Shown here piece after piece: positions 51,902-61,000 of a stretch of DNA of 64,000 nucleotides; positions within the stretch are counted from its first letter, which is position 1, and the number at the start of each line of letters is the position of its first letter. The position numbers and the translations under genes were made by a program. Source of the stretch: Cocleimonas flava (GTDB lineage: Bacteria > Pseudomonadota > Gammaproteobacteria > Thiotrichales > Thiotrichaceae); contig NZ_SMFQ01000004.1 in assembly GCF_004339015.1 (NCBI RefSeq), positions 248,001-312,000 of the forward strand, given 5' to 3'. The notes beneath the pieces were generated by a model. The model saw only the letters and a program-made list of their open reading frames with translations, ran no database searches and was not told the DNA's origin.

Positions 51902-52717
51902 TTATTGCCCTCCATCCAATTCATCTTGCCACTTCTTTAAAGCGTCCCATCTATTTTCTGCAGCCATTTTGGCTTGATCAGGCCATGTGCCCGGTTTTGC
52001 CAGTTTATATCTTGGGCCAGCATCATCGAGAATTTTCTGGATAGCATCTACTGATGTTGTTGCCAAAGCAGCGTAGTAGTGAATATCGGCGGCATGGATT
52101 AAGTCGTTTATTTTTGGTCCGACTCCTTCAACAATAGTAAAATCGTCTTGTCCGTTCTTTTGTTTTACTCTAAAACCCGCTTTTTTTGCGGCATCCAGAT
52201 CAACCGTTGAACCTTGTGAAGATGATGGCTTAGTCACAGGAGTTGAAACAGAAGATGGCGTAGAAGTAGCTGGAGTTGCGGCAGTTGTAGATGTACTCGC
52301 TACACCGTAGGTATTTGTATTGCCTGAGGACGCTGGAGCTGTTGATGCGTCGCTTTTAAGCGCACGAATTTCAGCTTCAAGCTCGCTTATTCTCTTTAAA
52401 TGTTCAGGATTATCTACTTCGACTATTTTTTCAGACTTAACAACTTTATCTACAGTTACTTCTCTCGTTTTAGATCGCGCTGATTCTAGACTTGCAACTT
52501 GAGACTGTAGTCCCGCTATTTGGCTATTTTCACTTTCTAGTTTACTGATAAGCGATAAATGTTTTGGATTATCTACAACTCTATCAACTTGTTTTTCTAC
52601 AATTTTTTCAACAGGTGGTTCACCGTGCTTAAGTCGTTTAGCGAACCAGCCGGCGAGTAACCATCCAATCAAACCACCAGCCAGATATGGCCATAGCTGA
52701 CATAAGAATAAAGTCAT
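51902..52717 (-). CDS. Membrane-anchored coiled-coil protein with HhH-like C-terminal domain
   Basis: A 271-residue protein with an N-terminal helix anchor (LWPYLAGGLIGWLLAGWFA), a coiled-coil region with two DNP(K/E)HLxxISxLE units like those in the next gene, a Ser/Thr/Pro-rich spacer (about 125-165) and a C-terminal domain. FTIVEGVGPKINDLIHAADI in that domain is a helix-hairpin-helix/DUF4332-type motif. Such HhH domains can bind DNA or proteins; with a membrane anchor and OmpA partner, protein binding is more likely. It forms an operon with the OmpA gene. Confidence 0.72.
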   Translation of the reverse strand: MTLFLCQLWPYLAGGLIGWLLAGWFAKRLKHGEPPVEKIVEKQVDRVVDNPKHLSLISKLESENSQIAGLQSQVASLESARSKTREVTVDKVVKSEKIVEVDNPEHLKRISELEAEIRALKSDASTAPASSGNTNTYGVASTSTTAATPATSTPSSVSTPVTKPSSSQGSTVDLDAAKKAGFRVKQKNGQDDFTIVEGVGPKINDLIHAADIHYYAALATTSVDAIQKILDDAGPRYKLAKPGTWPDQAKMAAENRWDALKKWQDELDGGQ

Positions 52718-52863
52718 ATGTATTGCTCCTAACAGTAAGTAAAAAGTGAAGGTTTAAATTTTAAACAAAAGGTAAAAATGCCAAACAATATTCCCTCATT
52801 AACTCTAGTAGTATCAAAGATATAGATAGTTCATAGCAGGCATTTAAAGTCTAAGATTCAAAT

Positions 52864-53292
52864 TTATTTCGGTGCAGGTGGTGGCATTTCGTCAAACATT
52901 TTTATACTCTCATCCATGCAATCCCAGACTGGTTTCTTTTTATTATAAACAATGACTTGTGGCTTAAACCAAGAACTATCATCAACACAACCAACGGCAA
53001 TACTAATGATTGCTGGCGCTGAAGTATTCGTACCAAACAACCTGCTACCGCAATCAGGACAAAAATGACGTGTTAACTGCGCACCATCATCTGCCGTTGT
53101 TGTGTAAGAGCTTGTTTGCCCTTCAATTTTGACATCTTCTTTCTTGAAGAAAGCGAGAGACATGTGCCCTGTGCCTGTAGAGCGTCGACAGTGATCACAA
53201 TGACATTGCGCCATTCGTGCCGGTTCGTTTGCCAAGGTATACGTAACTTTTCCACATAAGCAGCCGCCGCTTGCAAAGGATTGTTCGCTCAT
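52864..53292 (-). CDS. GFA-family zinc protein
   Basis: A 142-residue protein of the Gfa/Mss4-like fold (PF04828). Zinc ligands: GGCLCGKVTY, CHCDHCRRSTG and HFCPDCGSRLFG. Named for glutathione-dependent formaldehyde-activating enzyme, but that activity is disputed and most members have unknown substrates. Formaldehyde made by the GbcA-GbcB fusion gives a possible, unproven, link. Confidence 0.87.
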   Translation of the reverse strand: MSEQSFASGGCLCGKVTYTLANEPARMAQCHCDHCRRSTGTGHMSLAFFKKEDVKIEGQTSSYTTTADDGAQLTRHFCPDCGSRLFGTNTSAPAIISIAVGCVDDSSWFKPQVIVYNKKKPVWDCMDESIKMFDEMPPPAPK

Positions 53293-53333
53293 TTTTTCTC
53301 TCTTTCTATATTAAATTGTAAAGAGTATAGAAG

Positions 53334-53552
53334 TTAATCTGGACTACAGCATGAAGAACCAATAATTTGTGCTTGAGGACAAGGATAATCACCATAACTG
53401 CAGTAAACACAACACTCACCTTTTTTGGTTTTAATCACCTCTTTGCATTCAGGACAACGAAAACTAGATTGATACGTATTCTCGGGCATTTGTTCTTGAA
53501 ATTTATGGTTACAATTAGGGCAAGTTAGTATTGAATCAATTATCATAGACAT
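53334..53552 (-). CDS. Small zinc-ribbon protein
   Basis: A 72-residue Cys-rich protein: CPNCNHKF...CPECKEV is a classical zinc ribbon, and a second Cys cluster, GECCVYCSYGDYPCPQAQ, is typical of a small gammaproteobacterial family whose C-terminus ends in conserved GDCC-x-x-CSYG-x-x-PCP. Function unknown. It lies upstream of the GFA gene on the same strand. Confidence 0.78.
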   Translation of the reverse strand: MSMIIDSILTCPNCNHKFQEQMPENTYQSSFRCPECKEVIKTKKGECCVYCSYGDYPCPQAQIIGSSCCSPD

Positions 53553-53599
53553 ACATTAACACGATTTTCATTTAGCTAACGACATTCAGACCTCCATAT

Positions 53600-54163
53600 A
53601 TGACCTTAAAAACCAACAATAAAAAAAGAAGAAATTATCCCTTTAAGCGTCAGTTAAATAGAAAAGTCAGACGTATTATCTTTATGTTAGTGGCCGCTGC
53701 AATTGCAACTGGCATCAACTATTACAACACCAATTTTAAAAAATCTGATAACTCACACGTCGAACTCAGTGAAAATCACAATAGTTCTGGTATACAAAAA
53801 GATCAACTGTTCAGCAATAAGCATCAGACTCAGGCACTCGCACAACTTGAAAAAGCAAAAGATCAAACCAATTCACGATTCTGGGTTGGCTTGAATGCAA
53901 CTGTCATCAAACTATTAAAAGATGATTTAACAGGCAGTCGTCACCAGAAATTCTTAATCAAAGTAGAAAATGGCATGACACTATTGGTCTCTCATAATAT
54001 TGATCTTGCGCCACGCGTTCCGATTAAGCAGAATGATCAAATCAGCTTACAAGGCCGTTATGAATGGAATAACCGTGGCGGAGTGATTCATTGGACTCAC
54101 CACGACCCGAAAGGCAAAAAGGCTGGAGGCTGGATCTCAGTTAATGGTAAAAAATATAAATAA
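53600..54163 (+). CDS. DUF3465 family protein, membrane-anchored
   Basis: A 187-residue protein with a basic N-terminus, one transmembrane segment (about 28-42, IIFMLVAAAIATGINYY) and a C-terminal DUF3465 domain. The domain is an OB-like beta barrel with SRHQKFLIKVENGMTLLVSH and the near-invariant GRYEWNNRGGVIHWTHHDP. It probably faces the periplasm; function unknown. Homologues bind single-stranded nucleic acid-like folds, but no role is proven. Confidence 0.8.
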   Translation: MTLKTNNKKRRNYPFKRQLNRKVRRIIFMLVAAAIATGINYYNTNFKKSDNSHVELSENHNSSGIQKDQLFSNKHQTQALAQLEKAKDQTNSRFWVGLNATVIKLLKDDLTGSRHQKFLIKVENGMTLLVSHNIDLAPRVPIKQNDQISLQGRYEWNNRGGVIHWTHHDPKGKKAGGWISVNGKKYK

Positions 54164-54210
54164 TTCAATAGCTCAACCGATTCATTTAAAGCCACATCAA
54201 GTAAACGACT

Positions 54211-55161
54211 ATGCCTGACCTTATAACTAACTTATCTGTCTTGTTAGATAACCTGCATCTCCCTACTAATTCTAGTGAACTTGAACAAGCTCAACGAATT
54301 TTTCATGGTAGAGGGCATGCCTATGAAGGTTTACATCATGTAACGATTGACTGGTTACCACCGATTATTTTGATTACCCTGTTTGCCAAGGAATCAACAA
54401 CTGCTATAGATGAATTAGCTACAGAACTTAGAAAAAAGCTTCCAGATGCAAAAAAGGTATTGTTGCAGCACCGTTATTTATCGCATGGACCTATAGACGA
54501 GATTTACAGTGATGAGTCATCTAATCCTGTGCAAAGGCTGGAAGTTTTAGAAGGTGATTTAAAATTCCAGATAACTTTAGGAAAAGCGAGAAATACTGGC
54601 TTATTTCTAGATATGAGGAATGGCCGTCAATGGGTTAAGCAACACAGCCATGGCAAACGTATTCTGAATTTATTTTCGTATACCTGCGGTTTTTCTGTCG
54701 CTGCAATCGAAGGCGGTGCAAAGTCTGTATTGAATATTGATATGAGCAGTGCTGCATTGAATATCGGCCGAACTAATCATCGACTCAATAACCATGATCT
54801 GGATAATGTACGCTTCCAGAAACTGGATATCTTTAAATCTTTCAGCAGAATAAGAAAATTTGGCCCTTATGACTTATTGATTTGTGATCCTCCAACCTTA
54901 CAAAAAGGAAGTGTCGATATCGCAAAAGACTACGCTAAGATTATTCGTCGACTGGATAGCTTTATGGATTTTGATAGCCAATTGATGATGTGCATCAATG
55001 CGACTCAAATTGAAGGAGAGAGCAGCAAGGAATTCTTGCTCAGCAAGATGAAAGAGTTTGCGCCAAATTACCAATTGATCGAGGAAATTAAACCACCAAT
55101 GGTTTATAAAGAAACACAAGGAAGGGGCGTAAAAATACTGATCTATAAGCGATCATCATAA
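54211..55161 (+). CDS. RlmI/RlmK-like SAM-dependent methyltransferase
   Basis: A 316-residue class I methyltransferase (PF10672 type). The N-terminal region (about 1-110) binds RNA-like substrate. TGLFLDMRNGRQWVK and motif I LNLFSYTCGFSVAAIEGGA are as in RlmI and the RlmK half of RlmKL. The catalytic motif IV is DPPTLQKG. It probably methylates a cytosine or guanine in 23S rRNA, but lacks the PUA domain of RlmI, so target and name are left open. Confidence 0.85.
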   Translation: MPDLITNLSVLLDNLHLPTNSSELEQAQRIFHGRGHAYEGLHHVTIDWLPPIILITLFAKESTTAIDELATELRKKLPDAKKVLLQHRYLSHGPIDEIYSDESSNPVQRLEVLEGDLKFQITLGKARNTGLFLDMRNGRQWVKQHSHGKRILNLFSYTCGFSVAAIEGGAKSVLNIDMSSAALNIGRTNHRLNNHDLDNVRFQKLDIFKSFSRIRKFGPYDLLICDPPTLQKGSVDIAKDYAKIIRRLDSFMDFDSQLMMCINATQIEGESSKEFLLSKMKEFAPNYQLIEEIKPPMVYKETQGRGVKILIYKRSS

Positions 55162-55174
55162 TAACAATAGTTAA

Positions 55175-55205
55175 TTTACACCCCCCTACTTTGAGGGCTT
55201 TTTTT
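55175..55205 (+). repeat. C-rich dispersed repeat, copy 15
   Basis: TTTACACCCCCCTACTTT, then GAGGGC and a seven-base T-tract. CCCT and AGGG form a short stem. The T-tract overlaps the stop codon of the convergent UbiC-like gene. It marks the left boundary of the polyketide operon. Confidence 0.78.
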
Positions 55206-55782
55206 AACTGTAAATGCTAATTGGAAAAAACTCTGTGACAATAATCGCAGGATGACCATTAACCCGAATACGATAACTTCGAGCAATTATTTCACCTTGA
55301 AGTTGATTGGTTAGTGCGTCTTCAGCAGATGCAGATTTTATATAATTAACATCGAAAATATCTCTGTAGGTTTCCACACCCTGCTCTCTTAACAGTTCAC
55401 CAATACCTATTTCACCTTCTTCTAAACGCTTGCCAATGTGCTCTGGTAAATGCTGTAAAGATACCGTTGACCTGGCTGCAGCAAATATTTGGCCGCTATG
55501 ATCCCCTTTTAAATACACTTCACGTTGCAATACTTTATCCCCTGCATTTACCTCCAGACCATCAACTTTATGGCTTAGAATTTTCAAAGTATTGTTTAAA
55601 GGAGTGATGCTAATGGGTTCCCAAAACCAGGCTTCAAGCGATTTGGTTACAGTCCCATCTGTGACCAGCATAGTCCTTAAAAATGGTGACATCTTATTAA
55701 GATCAAGGTCAGGTCCAATGTCTGACTTAATTATTGAATCAGCGGTATACCCACAGCTTTTAAAGTAAGAATTCTTTGTCAT
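55204..55782 (-). CDS. UbiC-like chorismate lyase family protein in the polyketide operon
   Basis: A 192-residue member of the chorismate-pyruvate lyase superfamily. LRTMLVTDGTVTKSLEAWFW, VLQREVYLKGDHSG (with the Arg that contacts the carboxylate), GIGELLREQGVETYRD and the C-terminal TEFFP with its catalytic-type Glu all correspond to UbiC, which cleaves chorismate to 4-hydroxybenzoate and pyruvate. It is the last gene of the PKS operon, six bases after the formyltransferase. It may supply an aromatic building block or act on the product; ubiquinone synthesis is a less likely role given the context. Confidence 0.78.
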   Translation of the reverse strand: MTKNSYFKSCGYTADSIIKSDIGPDLDLNKMSPFLRTMLVTDGTVTKSLEAWFWEPISITPLNNTLKILSHKVDGLEVNAGDKVLQREVYLKGDHSGQIFAAARSTVSLQHLPEHIGKRLEEGEIGIGELLREQGVETYRDIFDVNYIKSASAEDALTNQLQGEIIARSYRIRVNGHPAIIVTEFFPISIYS

Positions 55783-55788
55783 TATTGT

Positions 55789-56634
55789 TTATTGCTGCTT
55801 CCAAAGCCCTGTTAAGGAGATAAAACGATTACCCATTTTTTTAAAGTTTTTGACATTCTTTGAGGTTGGCCAAGAATCGTAATTGCCACTGAGATTTTCA
55901 GTACTGGTCGGTAAAAGTTGCTTTTGATCCGTTTTAATCCATTTCAAAGTTAATCTAATACCTTCTTGAAACAACAAACAATTATTAAAAAACAACGATT
56001 TGGTTTTATCGACATCATACGCACGCTGCATGAGTATCTCCCCTGAATCGAATGTTTCTGCCATCCTGTGCACAGTAACACCAATTGTTTTTTGCTCATC
56101 ATTCATCGCGAAGAACACCGGATCAACACCTTGATATTTGGGAAGTAATGAAGGATGTATATTGATACATTGAAGCGAGTCTAATGATAAAACATCTTTT
56201 TTTATTAATTGATTAAAATGACTGCCTAATAAAAAATCAGGAGTCACTGACCTTATAAATTCAACGGAGTCTATAGAATTAATGTCTTTGGTATCGTGAA
56301 CGGGAATATCATGTAATTTAGCCAATCGATGTACATCTCGTAATGGCCATTTCTGGAATAGGAAAAGGGGCTGTAATGCTTTAAATGCATCGGTCACCAT
56401 AAAAAGATAACTCGAGTATCGTAAGCCCGATGTTTTTATTTGTTTAAGGGCACCACTTAAATGACCATATTTAGTACTTAAAACACGGGTAGAGTTTATG
56501 ACCCCGACTAGTTCTATATCATTATCTGCTATGAGCATTTCCATAACTTTGGAGGAATAAATGCTTGCGTAGGTGCAAAAAACAATTCTTTTTTTAGCTT
56601 GAGCAGACGTACTCTCATTCTTTAATAGAACCAT
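55789..56634 (-). CDS. Formyltransferase-fold protein in the polyketide operon
   Basis: A 281-residue protein of the methionyl-tRNA formyltransferase/PurN fold. The catalytic triad is present as N158, H160 (CINIHPSLLPKYQGVDP) and D196 (ETFDSGEIL). The N-terminal Rossmann half reads KKRIVFCTYASIYSSKVMEM. The usual substrate is an amine and formyl-tetrahydrofolate. In this operon, N-formylation of the alpha-aminoketone made by the preceding gene product is a natural guess. Six-base gaps on both sides show tight co-translation. Confidence 0.82.
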   Translation of the reverse strand: MVLLKNESTSAQAKKRIVFCTYASIYSSKVMEMLIADNDIELVGVINSTRVLSTKYGHLSGALKQIKTSGLRYSSYLFMVTDAFKALQPLFLFQKWPLRDVHRLAKLHDIPVHDTKDINSIDSVEFIRSVTPDFLLGSHFNQLIKKDVLSLDSLQCINIHPSLLPKYQGVDPVFFAMNDEQKTIGVTVHRMAETFDSGEILMQRAYDVDKTKSLFFNNCLLFQEGIRLTLKWIKTDQKQLLPTSTENLSGNYDSWPTSKNVKNFKKMGNRFISLTGLWKQQ

Positions 56635-56640
56635 CGTCTA

Positions 56641-58011
56641 TTAAAACTTGCCCATTTCTTCAACGAGAATATCGATAGTCTGTTCTATTTGCTCTTCAGT
56701 ATGAGAAGAACAGATAAAGAAACGTAGGCGCGCCATACCTTCTTGCACTGCAGGATAAAAAATAGGTTGGACATTGATACCACGCTCAAAACACGCATTA
56801 GCAAGTCTTCCAGCAGTTGCTGAGCTACCTGTTATGATAGGAATGACTGATAAACCTGCGCTCGACCCAACATTCAATCCTTTTTCTTTAGCTAATTTCA
56901 AAAATTGCTGACCACGAGCTTTGAGGCTTTCAACGCGCTCCGGTTCACGGTCTAGTATTTTTAAAGCAGTAATTGCAGAAGCTGCTAGCGGTGGAGAAAT
57001 CCCTACGCTGTATAAAAACCCGGGAGCTGAATACTTAAGGTGTTCAACCAGTGCTTTTTCACCTGCGATATAACCGCCACAACTCGCTAACGTTTTACTA
57101 AGTGTACCCATCCATAAATCAACTTCATGCCCGTCTACACCTTCCTGCTCTTGAAGTCCGTGACCTTTTTCACCCAGCACCCCCAAAGAATGGGCTTCAT
57201 CTACCATCAAAAAAGCTTTGTGACGTTTTTTGATTTCTATAAAACGTTTCAGATCGGGATAATCACCATCCATGCTATAGATGCCTTCGATAACTATCAG
57301 CACTCGCTCATAATTTCTTCGTTGCTGAAATAACAATTCATCCAGAGCTTGCCAATCATTGTGCGGAAACGGTAGACGAGTTGCACCCGATAATTGACCG
57401 CCTTGAACGACACTATTGTGAATCAAAGAATCATGTAAAATTAAATCTTTAGGACCAAACAAATAACCAATAGTGGTGACATTAGTCGCATGCCCACTGA
57501 CAAAAACAATACAATCATCGACTTCGTATTTTTTCGCTAAGGCAATTTCCAATTCACGCTGAATAGGTCTTTCACCCGCCACAGGTCGACTCGCAGATGC
57601 AGAAGTACCATATTTATCGATAGCTTGTTTTGCCGCTTCAGAAACTTCAGGATGCCCACACAAATCCAGATAGTTGTAACTGGCAAAGTTAATATATTCA
57701 TGACCATTGATAGTGGTCGTATTACCAGCAACACCTTCATGTTCTTTAAAGAAAGGACTAGGTACGCCTAGTTGTTTTCCGCCCGCTTCCAAGATTCTGA
57801 TTTGTTGATAACCAGGAAACATATCAAATCGACAAAATTCATCAGGTATCTTCGAATTTGATTGAAGTGACTTTCTTGTTCTTAACACATCACCGTTCTG
57901 CATCTTGGCTTCTGTGACTTTCTTTAAGCGTTTTTCTAGCATTTTTTGTGCTAGTTGGTCTTTCACAGACCCGCTCAAACCGAACAAGTTACTCTTTTTA
58001 ATTTTTGACAT
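56641..58011 (-). CDS. Alpha-oxoamine synthase (PLP, AONS/serine palmitoyltransferase-like)
   Basis: A 456-residue fold-type I PLP enzyme of the alpha-oxoamine synthase family: ASYNYLDLCGHPEV, DEAHSLGVLG (Asp271 contacts the PLP nitrogen) and PLP lysine K306 in WMGTLSKTLAS. An N-terminal extension of about 60 residues precedes the conserved core. Such enzymes decarboxylatively condense an amino acid with an acyl thioester (BioF, KBL, serine palmitoyltransferase, fungal Fum8). Encoded 19 bases after the PKS gene, it probably off-loads the polyketide chain from the ACP as an alpha-aminoketone. The amino acid is unknown. Confidence 0.9.
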   Translation of the reverse strand: MSKIKKSNLFGLSGSVKDQLAQKMLEKRLKKVTEAKMQNGDVLRTRKSLQSNSKIPDEFCRFDMFPGYQQIRILEAGGKQLGVPSPFFKEHEGVAGNTTTINGHEYINFASYNYLDLCGHPEVSEAAKQAIDKYGTSASASRPVAGERPIQRELEIALAKKYEVDDCIVFVSGHATNVTTIGYLFGPKDLILHDSLIHNSVVQGGQLSGATRLPFPHNDWQALDELLFQQRRNYERVLIVIEGIYSMDGDYPDLKRFIEIKKRHKAFLMVDEAHSLGVLGEKGHGLQEQEGVDGHEVDLWMGTLSKTLASCGGYIAGEKALVEHLKYSAPGFLYSVGISPPLAASAITALKILDREPERVESLKARGQQFLKLAKEKGLNVGSSAGLSVIPIITGSSATAGRLANACFERGINVQPIFYPAVQEGMARLRFFICSSHTEEQIEQTIDILVEEMGKF

Positions 58012-58030
58012 CCGTTTACTTTACCACTGG

Positions 58031-61000
58031 TTAATGCTTCATTGCATCTTCGATAAGTTTCTTCGACAACTCTTCAGCTTCTTTCTCAGTCATATTTTCT
58101 GCATGACCGTGACGAGATGCTGCGACAGAAATACTTTCTTCATGTGCTGATTTATTATTAGCTAGATCTGAATCAGGGGCCATTGAATCATCATCAGACT
58201 CAGATAATTGCTCGGTAATTCTTTCTGCTATTCGTAGAATATTAGCCCCTTCGGTCAACGCCATTACAGGCAATTTAACCCCAAAACGCTCTTCAATCGC
58301 TAACACGAGTTCCATACCCATTAACGAATCCATACCTAAATCAAAAATTGACCTCTCTACATCAAGTTTCTCTCTTGGCAGACGCAATATCTGTTCTATC
58401 TCATCAAGCAACAAATCTACAACAAGCTCTTGAATCTCCGCCTGTCCCAGATTTGCAATCAGTGTCTGAATATCTTCAAAATGGTCACTGTCTGATGTTT
58501 TGACCATTCTCTTCAACTCATCATATTTTGGAGAGTTAGCAGCAGGCATTACACGTTGTATGACTCCCCAATCCAAATCTATAACTCCAACACCGACCTT
58601 ATCGCTAAGTATTATTTTTTCTAACATTTTAAGCGCTTTATCCGAGTTTAGCGCTTCACCGCCTAAACGTGATTGTAACGCTTCTTTAGTTTCTTCGTTT
58701 CGTGCTAAATAACCCACATCAGAAATCGCACCCCAGGCTACATAATTTGCAGACAGACCTAATGACTTTCTATACGCGGCTAAAGACTCGAGATAACTAT
58801 TTGCAGCAACATAGTTAGCCTGACCTGGATTGCCGACATAAGTAGTGGCAGACGAATACAATACGAAGAGATCAAGATCAATATCAGTTGTAGCCTTATG
58901 TAAATTCCAGCCACCCATTACTTTAGGCTGCATTACTGTTAGCAACTGTTCTTGAGACATATTTCGAATTAACCCATCATCCAAAACCATTGCTGCATGA
59001 ACAACACCTTTTAATGGCGGTATATCTTTTTGAATCTCAGACACTAATTTAGTTACAGCCTTCATATTAGTAACGTCACAAGCGCGAGTATAAATACTCA
59101 CACCCTTGACCTTAAGTGAGTCTAATATCGCTTTTGTTTCTTCATCTGCTTTGGAAACATTGGCACTTCTACTCACTAGCACTAATGATCTGGCACCCTT
59201 ATCCACCAACCAACAAGCTGTTTTTAAACCAAAACCACTGAGCCCACCGGTGACTAAATAACTAGCTTTTGAATCACAGACTAATTCTTCATCTTTAACT
59301 GGTAATGGATGAATATCATCTTGAGATATCGAGTTACCATTTTCAAATGAAACAACAACCTTACCTATTTGTCTTGATTGTTGCATATAACGAAATGCAT
59401 CTTCAATTCGAGTGGCAGGGAAAGCTCGGTAAGGCATAGGCCTTAAACTACCGTCATCAAATAACTTCATCATTTCTTTAAAGAGACGATTAGCTAGCTC
59501 AGGTCTTTCAATCAGTAACTGATCTGCATCGATACCAAAATAGGAAATATTATTTCTAAACGGTCTTAACCCAACTTTACTATTCTCATAGAAGTCACGT
59601 TTTCCCAACTCAAGGAATCGACCAAATGGTTTTAATACTGACAGATTTCTTGTAATAGCCTCACCCGCCAGAGAATTCAATACTATATCAATACCCGAAC
59701 CATTGGTTATTTCCATGATCTCATCAGCAAATGCTAAAGACCTGGAATCCATTACGTGATCTGCACCTAGTAATCGAACAAAATCTCTCTTTTCATCACT
59801 TCCCGCGGTAGCAAAAATTTCAGCACCACAATATCTCGCGTATTGAATAGCAGCAATTCCCACTCCACCAGCAGCTCCATGGATCAATATTTTTTCACCT
59901 GGCTCAATTTGTGCTAAGTGCTTGAGGGCATAATAAACAGTGAAAAAAGTTGTAGGTATTGTCGTCGCTTCTTCAAAACTCCAATCTTTGGGCTTATGAG
60001 TTATAGCGGTGGTTTGAGTAATGACTCTTGAACTAAAACAAGCCGGAGCAAAACCAACGACTTCATCTCCTGCTTTGAACTCAGTAACAGCACTACCTAC
60101 CTTCGTCACAAATCCAGAAACTTCCATTCCTAAGGTTGGACCAGCAAAACCGTTTTCTACTGCTTCATCAGAGAGAAGCCCCATTGCGTACATGACATCT
60201 CGAAAGTTAAGTCCTGCTGCATGAGGTTTTATTTGTATCTCATCTGCTCTACAGAAGTTTTCTGATAATTCTTGCCAAATTAAATTTTTGAGCTGCCCCG
60301 GAGAACTAAATTTCAAACAGTAATCTATGTCTTTTTTGATTTTCGCAGTTGTTGTTTTAACGTTTTTCGCATTCTTTATCTTCTTAGTAACCACTTTCGG
60401 ACGTAGATCTGTACGTTTCATACGCATTACATGACGTACGTTTTCATTAACAATGACTTCGTTTTCATTGTTTTCAGTACTTACCAGCATCAATTCGTTC
60501 ATAAGAACGCGGCTAGTTATATCTAAATCAAATTTCCCCTGCAAATCAATAAGCTTGCAATCAAGATCCGGATGCTCATTCATGATGACTCTTCCAAGTC
60601 CCCACAATGGCGCTTGCGATGGATTTGACTCAAACAAAAAGTCCTGATTATCCTCTGCCAGTGTTGCACCACCAGAAGTTACAATTTTTAATTGAGGCAT
60701 TTTTGTTACGCCAGACTTTTCTAAGCCTTTAACCAAATCTATTGTACTGCTACACCTTAAATTCTGAAGTCCAAGCTGTATATCTTCAACTTCACTAGAT
60801 TCGGTTTCGTTATACCAACGTAAGCCCATCAAATGCACGATCACATCACAACTCACCTCTTGTTTCTTTAAGGTAGATATGATGTGATCAAAATGTTCTT
60901 CTTTTTCATTGTTGCTGGAATCAAAATTCAATGAAAAATGCATAGGACCCAAGCGTTTATAGGTTTCACCTGTTTCAACCAGAATGACTTGATGACCTGC

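Noticed and set aside
58500-58712. Plus-strand ORFs within the PKS gene (also 60021-60224, 60453-60647, 63687-63911)
   Set aside because: All are antisense to a continuous PKS frame with intact domain motifs.
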